Assembly (NCBI GenBank): GCA_963773735.1
Contig: CAVZCK010000025.1
Coordinates: 149,438-213,437, forward strand
Length of the DNA: 64,000 nt
Direction: 5' to 3'
DNA from: CAVZCK01 sp963773735
GTDB lineage: Bacteria > Pseudomonadota > Alphaproteobacteria > Rhizobiales > Rhodomicrobiaceae
Shown: one piece after another, positions 46,901 through 56,982 of the stretch
Numbering within the stretch: the first letter of the stretch is position 1
Layout of the letters: every line of letters begins with the position of its first letter
Made by a program: the position numbers and the translations under genes
Notes under the pieces: model-generated
Seen by the model: the letters and a program-made list of their open reading frames with translations, nothing else
What the model was told of the DNA's origin: nothing
Databases searched by the model: none

Positions 46901-47806
46901 ATGAACCAGGATCTGTATCAAATCTTGAATGTGAAACGGACAGCGAGTCACGACGAGATCCGTACAGCGTACCGAAAGCTGGCGAAGGAATATCACCCGG
47001 ACCGGAATCCGGGCGACAAGGCGTCCGAAGAAACGTTCAAGCGCATTTCCGCGGCTTTCGACATTCTGGGGGACCCCGAAAAACGCCGCCGCTACGACGC
47101 GGGTGAGATCGATGCGAGCGGGCGTGATACGGGCGGCTTTTATGGCGACTTCAGCTCGGGCAACCGCCGCAATCGTACCTCCGACAATTTCGGCGATTTC
47201 GCAGATATTTTTGGCGACTTCTTCGGCCGCACCGGAACCAGCACCGGCGGCGGCTTCAACATGCGCGGTATGGACTACCGCTACCATCTGGAAATCGATT
47301 TTCTCGAAGCCGTCAACGGCGTGAAGAAGCGGGTTCTGCTTCCTGAGGGCGAGACGCTGGACATCACCGTGCCGTCAGGCGTCGTGCAGGGGCAGGTCCT
47401 GCGCCTCAAAGGCAAGGGTGGCCCGGGCGTCGGGCGGGGTCAGGCAGGAGACGCGCTCATCGAGCTGAAGATCCGGCCGCATGCGTTTTTCGAGCGCGAG
47501 GGCGACGACATCGTCCTCGACCTGCCGGTTGCGCTTTACGAGGCGGTGTTGGGCGCGAAGGTGGAGGTGCCGACGATCAGCGGGCGCGTTTCGCTCACTG
47601 TGCCGAAGTCCGCCTCGAGCGGGCAGATGTTGCGGCTGAGGGGCAAGGGTGTCAGGAATGCGCAGACCGGCAATACCGGGGATCAGCTGGTCAAGCTGCG
47701 CATCGTTCTGCCGCAGCGGGTCGACCGGGAGCTGTTCGACTTCATGGAAGACTGGGCGGAAAATCACGCCTACGATCCGCGCTCGAAGCTGAAGGAAGCG
47801 ATCTGA
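46901..47806 (+). CDS. DnaJ/CbpA-type co-chaperone (intact paralogue)
   Basis: A 301-residue protein: J-domain with HPD in KEYHPDRNPG, a Gly/Phe-rich link (FADIFGDFFGRTG), then two C-terminal barrels (DFLEAVNGVKKRV, LRLKGKGGPG, LRLRGKGVRN). No zinc finger. It resembles the frameshifted protein at 35037 along its length but has no CbpM partner next to it. The start could be the ATG at 46901 or the TTG at 46892. Intact. Confidence 0.85.
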   Translation: MNQDLYQILNVKRTASHDEIRTAYRKLAKEYHPDRNPGDKASEETFKRISAAFDILGDPEKRRRYDAGEIDASGRDTGGFYGDFSSGNRRNRTSDNFGDFADIFGDFFGRTGTSTGGGFNMRGMDYRYHLEIDFLEAVNGVKKRVLLPEGETLDITVPSGVVQGQVLRLKGKGGPGVGRGQAGDALIELKIRPHAFFEREGDDIVLDLPVALYEAVLGAKVEVPTISGRVSLTVPKSASSGQMLRLRGKGVRNAQTGNTGDQLVKLRIVLPQRVDRELFDFMEDWAENHAYDPRSKLKEAI

Positions 47807-47836
47807 CCACACCGTGGCCCAGCCCCGACATCGCGG

Positions 47837-49272
47837 TCAGTTGAGCGGAGCCGTCAGCGAGACCCGGCCGCTCCAGGCCGAATAATCCGGCTTGCCGATG
47901 CCTTCGACCGCGCCGGTCGCCTGAATATTGATGCCGTCGGCCGTGCCGAGCGTCAGGCCGGCCTCGGCCTTCGCGCCGGCATCATTGGTAAGGGCGGTGT
48001 CGAACGGCTTCATATCCAACCGGTCAAATGTCCAGCCCGTGCTGAGCGCGGCGTTTGGCTGCAGGAAGGCTCCGTCCTCAAGCGCAATACGGTATGAGAC
48101 GCCCGAGCCAACCCCCACGCGGCCGACCACGGTGGCGCCGTCGTCGATACTGCCCACCGGCATGCGGGACGGATCGGCAAAATGGTCGTCCACCATGGCA
48201 AGTGCGACGTTAGGCGTGAAGTCCAGGCCAAACAGCTTCCGTTTGCCCGAAAGCTGTCCGCGCAGCAATTCCCGGTTGGTGTCGAAAGAGACCCGCGTGC
48301 CTTCCGGCAATGTGCCGATATTGCCGGTGTTGCCCCAGGCCGCGCGTGCATCAAAGACGAGATCGGGTGCCAGACGCACGCTGGCATAGGGGCCGAACAT
48401 GAGACCCTGGCTGCTCATCGCTGAATTCAGCTCGTCGTAGCTCTCCCGATATTGATCGAGCTGAAGCAGCGCTCCGACCATGATCTCCTGGATGTCAGCA
48501 GATAATCGGCACCGAGATTGAACGTACCGGCGCTGCCGGCGGCGCTGTAGCGCAGATTATTCTCATCGAATTGCTGCTGGAACTGTGTTGCCCGGCCCTC
48601 GATCCAGGCATCGAGCTTCTTCTCGGCAAAGACCTGACCCTTGGCTGCGGCAAGGCTCTGAAGGCTGGTTGAGACGCTCACCTGTTGCGGTTGGCCGTCT
48701 TCGCCGACCACCGCGGTGCTCTTGACCGCCTGATCAAGCGTCTTAGGCTTTGCGTCCAGCCGGCGCAGGCTCGCCTGAGCCGTGTCATCGGAAAGCAGCC
48801 GGCTGGCGCGGCGCTCAACAAAAGCCTCCGGCGTCGCCGATGGGGTCGCGCTTGCCGATTGTGATTGTGCCGCACAGACGATCTCAAATCGGAGCTGCGC
48901 AGGGCCGTCGGCGCGGTATTCAAAGCCGTACAGGCCGTCGAGAGGGACGGTAAAAGTCGCCTCGCGCGGCGCGGCGCCGGAAAGCACGACCCCTTCGGCC
49001 TCGTTGCCCTCGATCAGGGTCACCGAGCCGGCGCCGGCGTCTGCGCTCATGGCCGTCATGCGTAGGCTCAAAATGTCTCCGGCTTTGAGCGGAACTGCCC
49101 CGGTGCGTTGCGGGATGGCCGCGGCGCCGTCGAGAGTGACCGGCTCGGCGGCGAGCGTCGCACAGCCGGAAGTGCTGTCGGCCAAGGCGTTTGCGCTGGC
49201 GCCGGCAACGAGAAAGGCCACGAGCGGGGCCGCGGCCAGGAATCGGAGTCTTGAAAGCGAAATGCTGCTCAC
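47837..49272 (-). CDS. Autotransporter-like outer membrane protein, one frameshift
   Basis: A protein of about 475 residues. An N-terminal signal peptide (LSRLRFLAAAPLVAFLVAGASANALA) precedes a first domain with a Ca-dependent PPC-like sandwich look (VPLKAGDILSLRMTA, ATFTVPLDGLYGFEYRADG) and a C-terminal half rich in alternating strands (QGLMFGPYASVRLAPDLVFDARAAWG ...) ending in a beta-barrel. The frame switches near 48490 (ADYLLT to EIMVGALLQLDQ). The start is GTG at 49272 with AGAGG upstream. It is probably a surface protein of unknown role. Confidence 0.6.
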
Positions 49273-49434
49273 CAGAAATTTCCTCTCAGATTGGGTCCGC
49301 GCAAACGCGGCGCCATCGCTGGCGTCCGGCCAATGGTTCGCCCATGCCGCGCGAATGCCGGTGGGGTTCAATAGCGCCTAAGCAGGGCAAAATTGTGCAC
49401 TGCAGCAGCCATTGGCGCGGTGCTGCGGAGAGAC

Positions 49435-50637
49435 TTATCGCTGCGCGGCGGCCACCGCGGGGAGATGCGGGCCGTTGATGAACGGAATTTGTTTCTGCCA
49501 GGAATGGCCGCTGGCCGCCTTCTCATAGCCGTAGTGGAAGACCTTGCGCATATAGTCGGTCTCGAAGCTCGGCGTCAGCTCCGGCGGGAAATCGTCGCCG
49601 ATATAGGTAAGATTGAAGTCGATATCGTGGTCGCGGGCGAATTCCTGTGTTGCAACGAGAGTTGCCCGCGCATGGGACTTGATAAGGCTGGCAAGCGACC
49701 GCGTCAGCACCGCGGCCGTCGAGCCTTCAACGACTTCAAACTCGGGCTTCAGGCGATTGTTGATGACAACGAAAAAGTGAATCGGTAAGCCCAGCGGCCT
49801 CTTGGCCGTCTCTCCCCGTGCAAGAATTGCCTCGGGGATCGTGAATACCTGCAAGGTTGCCCCGCCATCGACATGCAGTTCGGAAAAACGTGTGCCGTTC
49901 GCCTCGACCTCGATCAGGGTCGGCGCGAAAGCGCCTGGGATGCTCGCCGACGCGGTCAGAATATTGCGGATAAGCTCGAGCGCTTTCGGATTTCCGCTGG
50001 CGGCGATGGTGCCGAGATCCCATACCACCGGACGCTGGGCGTCGAGATTGGTGGTGACGACAAGCAGGCGCCGTCCCAGGCGGTGCTCGGCGGCGATGCG
50101 GCGGAGCAGAGCCTCGTCGACGAAGCTTGAAACCAGGTCGTAAAGGGCGGCGCGGCGCGAATCCTGCGAGAACAGGAGCGTAAGGATGCCGCCTTCGCCA
50201 AGGCTGGCCGCGAGGCCGCTTGTCCAAGCCCTCGTGAGTGCCTCATCATAGTCCGGACCAAGAAAGGCAAACGGCGCGATCAAGGCGCCTGCGCTCACGC
50301 CGGTCACCAGCACATATTTCGGCCTTTCGTTTCGTGCGCTAAGGCCGTTCAAAACGCCGGCGCCATAGGCTCCGTTGGAAGATCCGCCCGATAATGCAAG
50401 GACATTGAGTGAGCCGATGCGCTTCGCGGCGACGAACAGCGAAGGCATCTTGATGGCATTGCGGATGTCTTCGCCGGCAGCGTCGGCCCAATAGCGGGCG
50501 CCGGGAATGCCGGGGATCTGCGCGATCGCCTGCTCGCTGGCGGTAAAGGGCTGGCGGGGCAAGCTGGAACAGCCCGCCGCTGCGATGATCAGCACAGCCG
50601 CGCAGGCGTGACGGAGGCGCAGAATATAGACGCCCAT
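49435..50637 (-). CDS. Patatin-like phospholipase, lipoprotein
   Basis: A 400-residue protein with a lipoprotein signal (LIIAAAGC lipobox). The patatin parts are LALSGGSSNGAYGAG (oxyanion hole), TGVSAGAL (nucleophile Ser in GxSxG) and HVDGGA (catalytic Asp of the Ser-Asp dyad). It should hydrolyse acyl lipids at the periplasmic side. The gene overlaps the apparent end of rnd (50589-50637), which may be due to the frameshift in rnd. Intact. Confidence 0.83.
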   Translation of the reverse strand: MGVYILRLRHACAAVLIIAAAGCSSLPRQPFTASEQAIAQIPGIPGARYWADAAGEDIRNAIKMPSLFVAAKRIGSLNVLALSGGSSNGAYGAGVLNGLSARNERPKYVLVTGVSAGALIAPFAFLGPDYDEALTRAWTSGLAASLGEGGILTLLFSQDSRRAALYDLVSSFVDEALLRRIAAEHRLGRRLLVVTTNLDAQRPVVWDLGTIAASGNPKALELIRNILTASASIPGAFAPTLIEVEANGTRFSELHVDGGATLQVFTIPEAILARGETAKRPLGLPIHFFVVINNRLKPEFEVVEGSTAAVLTRSLASLIKSHARATLVATQEFARDHDIDFNLTYIGDDFPPELTPSFETDYMRKVFHYGYEKAASGHSWQKQIPFINGPHLPAVAAAQR

Positions 50638-52080
50638 CGGTCGTGCCCCCTGCTGACCCCTGATCCTCTTGCGCTTTTGTTTTTATCGATGACGATGAAT
50701 GGGGTCAAAGCAAGGCGGTAAGAGCCGAAGTCCACCATGCAACATATTTGCCCAAGTGACTGGCAGATCCGCCGTGCGCCGTTGCGGCGCACCTTTCGGG
50801 GCGCTGTCATTCGAGCCCTGCCGGAGCGGACCGGATTGGTAGGATCTTCATCAGCCAGCCCGGTCGAGGCCGAAGACGGGGCATTCTCGCCAATGGCGGT
50901 GTCGTCGGCCCGTGCCGAGGCATCGACAGGCAGGGTGACGACTTTGCCGTTGTCGATGGCGATCGCCAGCCGTCCGGCCTTGATGGCGAGCGCGTGCTCG
51001 CCGAACAGGTCCCGCCGCCAGCCATGCAGGGCCGACACATCCGCGTGATCATCGAGTGCGATCTTGTCGAGATCGTCGCTCGTTGCGATCAGCTTGGCGG
51101 CGACGTCATGATTGGCGGCAACCGCCTTGAGCAGCACGCGAAACAGATCGGCCGCAGCCGCGGCGGAGGGCGGCAGGGGCTTGGCTCAGCTCGAGCGGCG
51201 GCAGCTCCTCCTGCGGCCGCATCAAGCCGCGTTTGACGGCCTCGACCAGATCCCGCGCGCGCGCCGAACGGGCAAATCCATCATGGATGGTGCGCAGCCT
51301 GGCCAGCTCGTCGACGGTCGCCGGCGCCTGCACGGTGACATCGTAGATGGTGTCGTCCTTGATGACCCGGTTGCGCGGCACATTCTGGCTTTGCGCCTCG
51401 CGCTCGCGCCAGGCGGCCACCTCGATCATCACCGCCAGCTCTTGCTGCGTGCGCGCGCGCATTTTGAGCCGGCGCCAGGCGTCTTCCGGCTTGGTCTGGT
51501 AATTGCCGGGATCGACGAGTTCGGCCATCTCTTCATTGAGCCAGGATGCGCGGCCCGTCGCTTCCAGGCGCTGTTTCAGCTTCACATAGATGGCGCGCAG
51601 ATGCGTGACATCGCCGATGGCGTAATGAAGCTGCTTTTCCGTGAGCGGGCGCCGCGCCCAATCGGTGAAACGCGAGCTCTTGTCGAGCGTCTTGCGCAAG
51701 AGGCGCTTGACCAGGGCGCTGTAGCTCGCCGCCTCGCCGAAACCGCAGACCATTGCCGCGATCTGGGTATCGAAAACCGGCAGCGGGATGATCCGGGCGA
51801 GGTGATAGACGATTTCGATGTCCTGCCTTGCCGCATGAAACACCTTCATCACAGCCGGGTCGGCCATCAGCTCGAAAAATGGCGCAAGGTCGATGCCCGG
51901 GGTCAGCGGGTCGACCACCGCTTCTGCCCCCGGCGCGGCAAGCTGGATCAGGCAGAGCTGCGGCCAATAGGTCGACTGCCGCATGAATTCGGTGTCGACG
52001 GCGACGAATTCGGACTGTGACAGTTGCTGGCAGAATGCGGCAAGATCGCCGCTTGTGGAAATCATCGGAATCGTAGTCAT
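50589..52080 (-). CDS. rnd: Ribonuclease D, one frameshift and an odd C terminus
   Basis: A 3'-5' exoribonuclease for tRNA maturation. VAVDTEFMRQSTYWPQLCLIQ gives the first DEDD Asp and Glu, HAARQDIEIVY the second Asp, and HYAIGDVTHL the last Asp and Tyr. The first frame goes wrong after LPPLELSQAP near 51180; the next frame supplies VLLKAVAANHDVAAKLIAT and GWRRDLFGEHAL, the normal HRDC-like end. After that it continues about 100 residues without conservation, into the patatin gene, so the true stop is probably nearer 50900 and a second indel may be hidden. Start ATG at 52080. Confidence 0.82.
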
Positions 52081-52255
52081 CCCGATTTTTATATAGGAGC
52101 CTGTGTGCCTTGTCCCCTGTTATAGGGCCTGGGTTGACAAGGGCGCTGGCTCGTGCGCTTCTCGCGCGCGAAAAATAAAGTTTCTCGTCGGCCGGAGACC
52201 GCTATCGGCGGCCCGTGGCGCCGCCCGGCCCCCCCGATCACCGGAAAGTTGAGAT

Positions 52256-54202
52256 ATGGAAAAGACCGTCACCAAGAAGGCGTCGAAAGGGGCGAAATCC
52301 GCCCCGGCGCCGGCCGAAAAAGGCAAAGCCGCGCAGGGGCGTGCTGCGCTGCCCGCCTATCGCAGCCACAGCTGCGGGGCGCTGCGCATCGGCGATGTCG
52401 GCAGCCCCGCGCGGCTCTCGGGCTGGGTGCACCGGGTGCGCGACCATGGCGGCCTCCTCTTCATCGACCTGCGCGACCATTACGGCATCACCCAATGCGT
52501 CGTCGAGCCCGACAGCCCGGCCTTCAAGGCGGCCGAAAAAGTCCGCGCCGAATGGGTGATCCGCGCCGACGGCCGGGTCGAGGCGCGAACCGGCGACACG
52601 GTCAACCCGAACATGCCGACCGGCGAGATCGAGCTGCGCATTTCCGCGCTCGACATTCTCTCGGAGGCCGACGAGCTGCCGCTGCCGGTGTTCGGCGAGC
52701 CGGACTATCCGGAGGATACGCGGCTCAAATACCGCTTTCTCGATCTGCGCCGGGAGACCATCCACCGCAATATCATGAAACGCTCGGCGATCATTTCATC
52801 GATCCGCCGCCGCATGACCGAGGCTGGCTTTTTCGAGTTCCAGACGCCGATCCTGACGGCATCCTCGCCGGAGGGCGCGCGCGACTTCCTGGTGCCCTCG
52901 CGCCTGCATCCGGGCAAGTTCTACGCGCTGCCGCAGGCGCCGCAGCAGTTCAAGCAGCTGATCATGATCGCCGGCTTCGACCGCTATTTCCAGATCGCGC
53001 CCTGCTTCCGCGACGAGGATGCCCGCGCCGACCGCTCGCCGGGCGAGTTCTACCAGCTCGATCTCGAGATGAGCTTCGTCGACCCAGGAGGATGTGTTTC
53101 GGGCGGTGGAGCCGGTTCTGCGCGGCCTGTTCGAGGAGTTCGGCGAGGGCAAGCCGGTGACGCCGCGCTTCCCGCGCATTCCCTATACGCAAGCGATCGC
53201 CAAATACGGCACCGACAAGCCGGATCTGCGCAACCCGATCGTGATGCAGGATGTCAGCGAGCATTTCCGCGGCTCGGGCTTCAAGGTGTTTGCGGGGATG
53301 CTGGAGAAGGACGCCAAGGCGCGCGTCTGGGCGATCCCGGCGCCGACGGGCGGCAGCCGCGCCTTTTGCGACCGCATGAATGCCTGGGCGCAGAGAGAGG
53401 GCCAGCCGGGGCTGGGCTATATTTTCTGTCCGAATCCTGAGGAGGGACGGCGGCGAGGGCTGCCGGGACTGCGGACCGGTAAAGAGAGATTTGGAAGCTT
53501 CAAAGGATGGCGCGTATCGAAAGGGGCCGATCGCGAAGCCTAGGAGAGCGCATCGCCTATCGGTCATCAAGCCGAAGAGGCGATGCCGTGTTCTTCGTCG
53601 CCGGTGATCCGGCGAAATTCTACAAATTCGCCGGCGAGGCGCGCAGCCGTATCGGCGAGGAGCTGGGGCTGACGCGCGAAGGACCGCTTCGAGTTCTGCT
53701 GGATCACCGATTTCCCGTTCTATGAGTGGAACGAGGAGGAGAAGAAGATCGACTTCTCCCACAACCCCTTCTCGATGCCGCAGGGCGGGCTCGAAGCGCT
53801 CGAAGCCGCCGAAGGCAAGGCCGCGAGGCGCTGCTCGCGCTCAAGGCCTATCAATATGACATCGTCTGCAACGGCGTCGAGCTGTCCTCGGGCGCGATCC
53901 GGAACCACATGCCGGAGATCATGTACAAGGCCTTCGAGATCGCCGGCTACGGCCCCGAAGTGGTCGACGGCAAATTCGGCGGCATGATCCGGGCGCTCAA
54001 ATTCGGCGCGCCGCCGCATGGCGGCATCGCTCCCGGCATCGACCGCATCGTCATGCTGCTCTGCGGCACCGATAACTTACGCGATGTGACCATGTTCCCG
54101 ATGAACCAGCGCGCCGAGGATCTGCTGATGGGCGCGCCGTCCGAAGTGTCGCCGCGCCAGCTGCAGGAGCTGCATATCCGGCTGAGCCTGCCGAAGACAT
54201 GA
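52256..54202 (+). CDS. aspS: Aspartyl-tRNA synthetase, at least four frameshifts
   Basis: A class II synthetase, about 640 residues when joined. N-terminal anticodon-binding OB fold (GWVHRVRDHGGLLFIDLRD), motif 2 (FRDEDARADRSPGEFYQLD), and motif 3 (GGIAPGIDRIVMLL) are all present in different frames. Shifts occur near 53090, 53685 and 53820, and 53430-53585 is scrambled: the usual GPIAKNI... insertion domain text is replaced. An N-terminal Lys/Ala-rich extension of about 35 residues precedes the family core. An essential gene, so the breaks are most likely in the sequence data. Confidence 0.88.
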
Positions 54203-54207
54203 TGGAA

Positions 54208-54241
54208 TTGACAGATAGCCATCATCTATGATAGCTATCTA
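54208..54241 (+). promoter_or_regulatory. Promoter and palindromic operator of the antitoxin-like gene
   Basis: TTGACA at 54208, then TAGCTA about 18 bases later (54232-54237), would start transcription close to the ATG at 54244. The segment contains ATAGCcATcATCTATGATaGCTAT, an imperfect inverted repeat that spans the -10. No Shine-Dalgarno sequence precedes the ATG, so the mRNA may be leaderless. The repeat is the natural binding site for the encoded HTH protein. Confidence 0.5.
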
Positions 54242-54243
54242 TC

Positions 54244-54590
54244 ATGATCAGCGCCGAACAGATCAAAGCCGCGCGTGCGCTCCTGCGCATGGAGCAGGAG
54301 GAGCTTGCGCGCCGTGCCAAGGTCTCGGTCACCACGATCAGGCGGCTGGAAGCGGCTAGCGGTAAGTCGCTCGTTGCTGAGGGAACCACCGCGACGGTGC
54401 GCAACGCTTTGGAGGAGGCCGGCGTGGAGTTCATTCATCAGGGCGTCAGCCTGAAGCCGAAATCCCGCGATGCCGAAGCGTTGCTTGGCCGGCTGCGGGC
54501 CATCGCCGAACGTGCCGTCTGCGACCCAAGCGGGCCGGGAGTGGCTCAGCGACGCCGATCTTTACGGCGATGATGGCCTGCCGCGCTAGA
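54244..54590 (+). CDS. Xre-type HTH antitoxin with VapB-like tail, frameshift near the end
   Basis: About 115 residues. The N-terminal XRE domain (AARALLRMEQEELARRAKVSVTTIRRLE) resembles the regulator at 503. In the annotated frame it ends in QRRRSLRR at 54573; one frame over, the same DNA reads REWLSDADLYGDDGLPR and stops at 54590, which resembles the C-terminal toxin-wrapping tail of VapB antitoxins (ADLYDENGLP). The joined reading is therefore likely. The PIN-domain toxin gene follows after about 105 bases. The combination makes it a candidate regulator-antitoxin. Confidence 0.6.
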
Positions 54591-54696
54591 GGGGAGAGCG
54601 GTTCCGCGCTAGGCGTTTTATGTTTTACGCTCGATTTTTCCTAAAACCGGTTCCATCCCCGTTTTCACGAGGACAAGCTTTTAGGATTTCGCGGTG

Positions 54697-55101
54697 ATGG
54701 TGATCGACAGCTCGGCGCTGATTGCGATTTTTCGGCTGGAGCCGGAGGCCGATGCTTTTCTGGAGGCGATTGTCGCGGCCGAGCGGCGGTTGATGTCGGC
54801 TCTCAGTTTTCTCGAGACATCGATGGTGATGAGCGGCGGCGCATTCGATGCGACGGCTTTTGAGCCGCTCGACGAATTTCTCGCCGAAGCCGACGTCGAT
54901 GTCGTGCCTTTCGACGCGGCGCAGGCAACACTGGCGCGCCAGGCTTTTCTGCGTTTCGGCAAGGGGCGGCACAAGGCGGGGCTCAATCTCGGCGATTGCG
55001 CCTCCTATGCGCTGGCGAAGGCGAAAGGCACCTCGCTGCTGTTCAAGGGCGAGGATTTCCGGCGGACCGATGTGATGGCGGCGCTGGCCGCCGCGCAATA
55101 G
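54697..55101 (+). CDS. PIN-domain ribonuclease toxin, VapC-like
   Basis: A 134-residue PIN protein. The acidic residues are in place: MVIDSSALIAIF (Asp), SALSFLETSMV (Glu), NLGDCASYALA (Asp) and FKGEDFRRTDV (Asp). VapC toxins cleave tRNA or rRNA at specific sites. AGGA lies upstream; a GTG at 54694 could also be the start. The preceding Xre/VapB-like gene is the presumed antitoxin. Intact. Confidence 0.82.
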   Translation: MVIDSSALIAIFRLEPEADAFLEAIVAAERRLMSALSFLETSMVMSGGAFDATAFEPLDEFLAEADVDVVPFDAAQATLARQAFLRFGKGRHKAGLNLGDCASYALAKAKGTSLLFKGEDFRRTDVMAALAAAQ

Positions 55102-55134
55102 ATTGCGGCTCGCGATTTTGGGGCGCCATGCGCC

Positions 55135-56061
55135 ATGAATTACAGGCACGCTTTTCATGCCGGCAATCACGCCGATGTCCTCAAGCATGTGGTGCTGACC
55201 CGGCTGCTTGTGCATTTGAACAAGAAGCAGAAGCCTTATCGCGTCATCGACGCTCATGCCGGCATCGGCATCTATGCGCTGGATGGTATCGAGGCTGGGA
55301 AGACCGGGGAATGGCAGGGCGGCATCGGTAAAATGGCGGCGCCCTTCGCGCCGGAGATCGAGGCGCTGCTTGCGCCTTATCGGCAGATTATCGCCAGCCT
55401 CAATCCGGATGGGGACTTGCGCCGCTATCCCGGCTCGCCCGAGATCGCCGCGCGGCTGATGCGCGACGGCGACCGCCTGATCGCCAATGAGCTGCACCCG
55501 GAGGATGTCGAAGCGCTCGCGCAGCATTTCGCCCGCGACCGCCGCGTCAAAATCATGCAGCTCGACGCCGGGATCTGCGTGAAGGCCAATTCTCCACCGC
55601 CGGAGCGGCGTGGCCTGATTCTCATCGATCCGCCTTATGAGCAGAAAGACGAGGCCGCCAAGGCCGCGCGCATCCTTGCCGAAGGCTTGAAGCGCTTCGC
55701 CACCGGCATGTTCATGCTCTGGTATCCGCTGAAGGCGAAAGGCGATGAGGAGATCTGCCTGGAGGCGGCGAAGGCACTCGGCGGCCCGGCACGCTGATGG
55801 CGGAATTGCGGGTGCGGGAGGCTTTCAAGGAGGGCGGGCTCGCCGGCTCGGGCGTCATTATCGTCAACGCGCCGTGGAAGCTGGATGAGGAGATGCGCCT
55901 GTTGCTGCCCGCGCTCGCGCGAGCGGCTGGGCCTCGGCCCTTGGGGGCAGGGCAGGGCGGAGTGGCTGGTGCCGCCGCTTGATGACGGATGCCGGGCAAG
56001 GGGCGTGTCCATTCGTAGCAGCGGCGAGACTGTCCTTATCATCGCCTTGGCGGCGGGCTAG
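55135..56061 (+). CDS. rlmJ: 23S rRNA A2030 N6-methyltransferase RlmJ, two frameshifts
   Basis: About 305 residues when joined. MNYRHAFHAGNHADVLKHVVL at the start, IDAHAGIGIY (SAM loop), IANELHPEDVEAL and LILIDPPYEQ (the DPPY catalytic motif) mark RlmJ. The first frame stops at 55797 within KALGGPA; the next reads MAELRVREAFKEGGLAGSGVI; a third shift near 55920 leads to GLGPWGQGRAEWLVPPL and, running on, to a stop at 56061. It lies 33 bases after the PIN gene. Confidence 0.83.
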
Positions 56062-56104
56062 AATCGGCGACGATTTGCAGGGTCGAGCCGACGAAACGCA
56101 AGAA

Positions 56105-56878
56105 ATGATCGCTGAAATCCTCATTACCACCGCGGCTCTCACCGCGATCATCGCGGCGCGCTATCTGATTTTCTCCGGCCTCGCCTATTGGCTGCTCTGG
56201 CAGCGCGGCGGAGAGAAGCTTTCGGCGCAAGCGTCTCAATCGCGACCGGCCGATGCGGCGCGTGATTCTGCAGGAAATCCGGCTGTCGCTGCTCTCTTCG
56301 GCGGTCTATGCCGCGCCGGCGGCGCTGGTGCTTGTGCCTGGCTGCATGGCGGCACGAAAATCTACACGGACTGGTCGGCCCATGGCGGCGCGCCTTATCT
56401 CCTGCTCAGCGCCTTCCTCTATCTTCTGGTGCAGGACAGCTATTATTACTGGGCGCATCGGCTGATGCATGCCCCGCGCCTGTTCAAATGGATGCATGCC
56501 GGCCATCACCGCTCGCGCCAGCCGACGCCGTTTGCCTCATTCGCCTTCGACCCGGCGGAGGCCGTCGTGACGGCCTGGCTCTTGCCGGCGATGACGTGTT
56601 TCATCCCCGTCCATATCGGTGTTGTGATCGCACTCCTCGCGCTGATGACCGTGACCGCGGTGATGAACCATTCCGGCTGGGAGATGCTGCCGCAAAGCTT
56701 CGTTTATGGCCCGATCGGCCGGCAGCTCATCTCGGCGACCCATCACAGCCTGCACCACACGCGGTTCGATGCCAATTACGGCCTCTATTTCCGGCTGTGG
56801 GACAGGATCATGGGCACCGACGCCATGCCGCAATTTGCGCGAGAGAAAATGACCGGGGACGCGCCCCAGATCCTATGA
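56105..56878 (+). CDS. Sterol desaturase/fatty acid hydroxylase family protein, paired frameshifts
   Basis: A 257-residue membrane di-iron hydroxylase. The His clusters are HRLMH (HxxxH), HAGHH (HxxHH) and HHSLHH, in the usual order between hydrophobic segments. The frame is wrong between about 56228 and 56335, where the next frame reads MRRVILQEIRLSLLSSAVYAAP; two opposite indels restore the original frame, so the stop is unaffected. It may hydroxylate a lipid, hopanoid or carotenoid; no sterol genes are near. Confidence 0.8.
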   Translation: MIAEILITTAALTAIIAARYLIFSGLAYWLLWQRGGEKLSAQASQSRPADAARDSAGNPAVAALFGGLCRAGGAGACAWLHGGTKIYTDWSAHGGAPYLLLSAFLYLLVQDSYYYWAHRLMHAPRLFKWMHAGHHRSRQPTPFASFAFDPAEAVVTAWLLPAMTCFIPVHIGVVIALLALMTVTAVMNHSGWEMLPQSFVYGPIGRQLISATHHSLHHTRFDANYGLYFRLWDRIMGTDAMPQFAREKMTGDAPQIL

Positions 56879-56982
56879 AGCCGGCGTCCCGCGTAACCAT
56901 CATGTCCGGAGCCCATTTCAACAGGCGGAAACCGGCCCCATTATGACCTATGACTCAGGCATGCTGAAGCGAGGCTTGCGGC

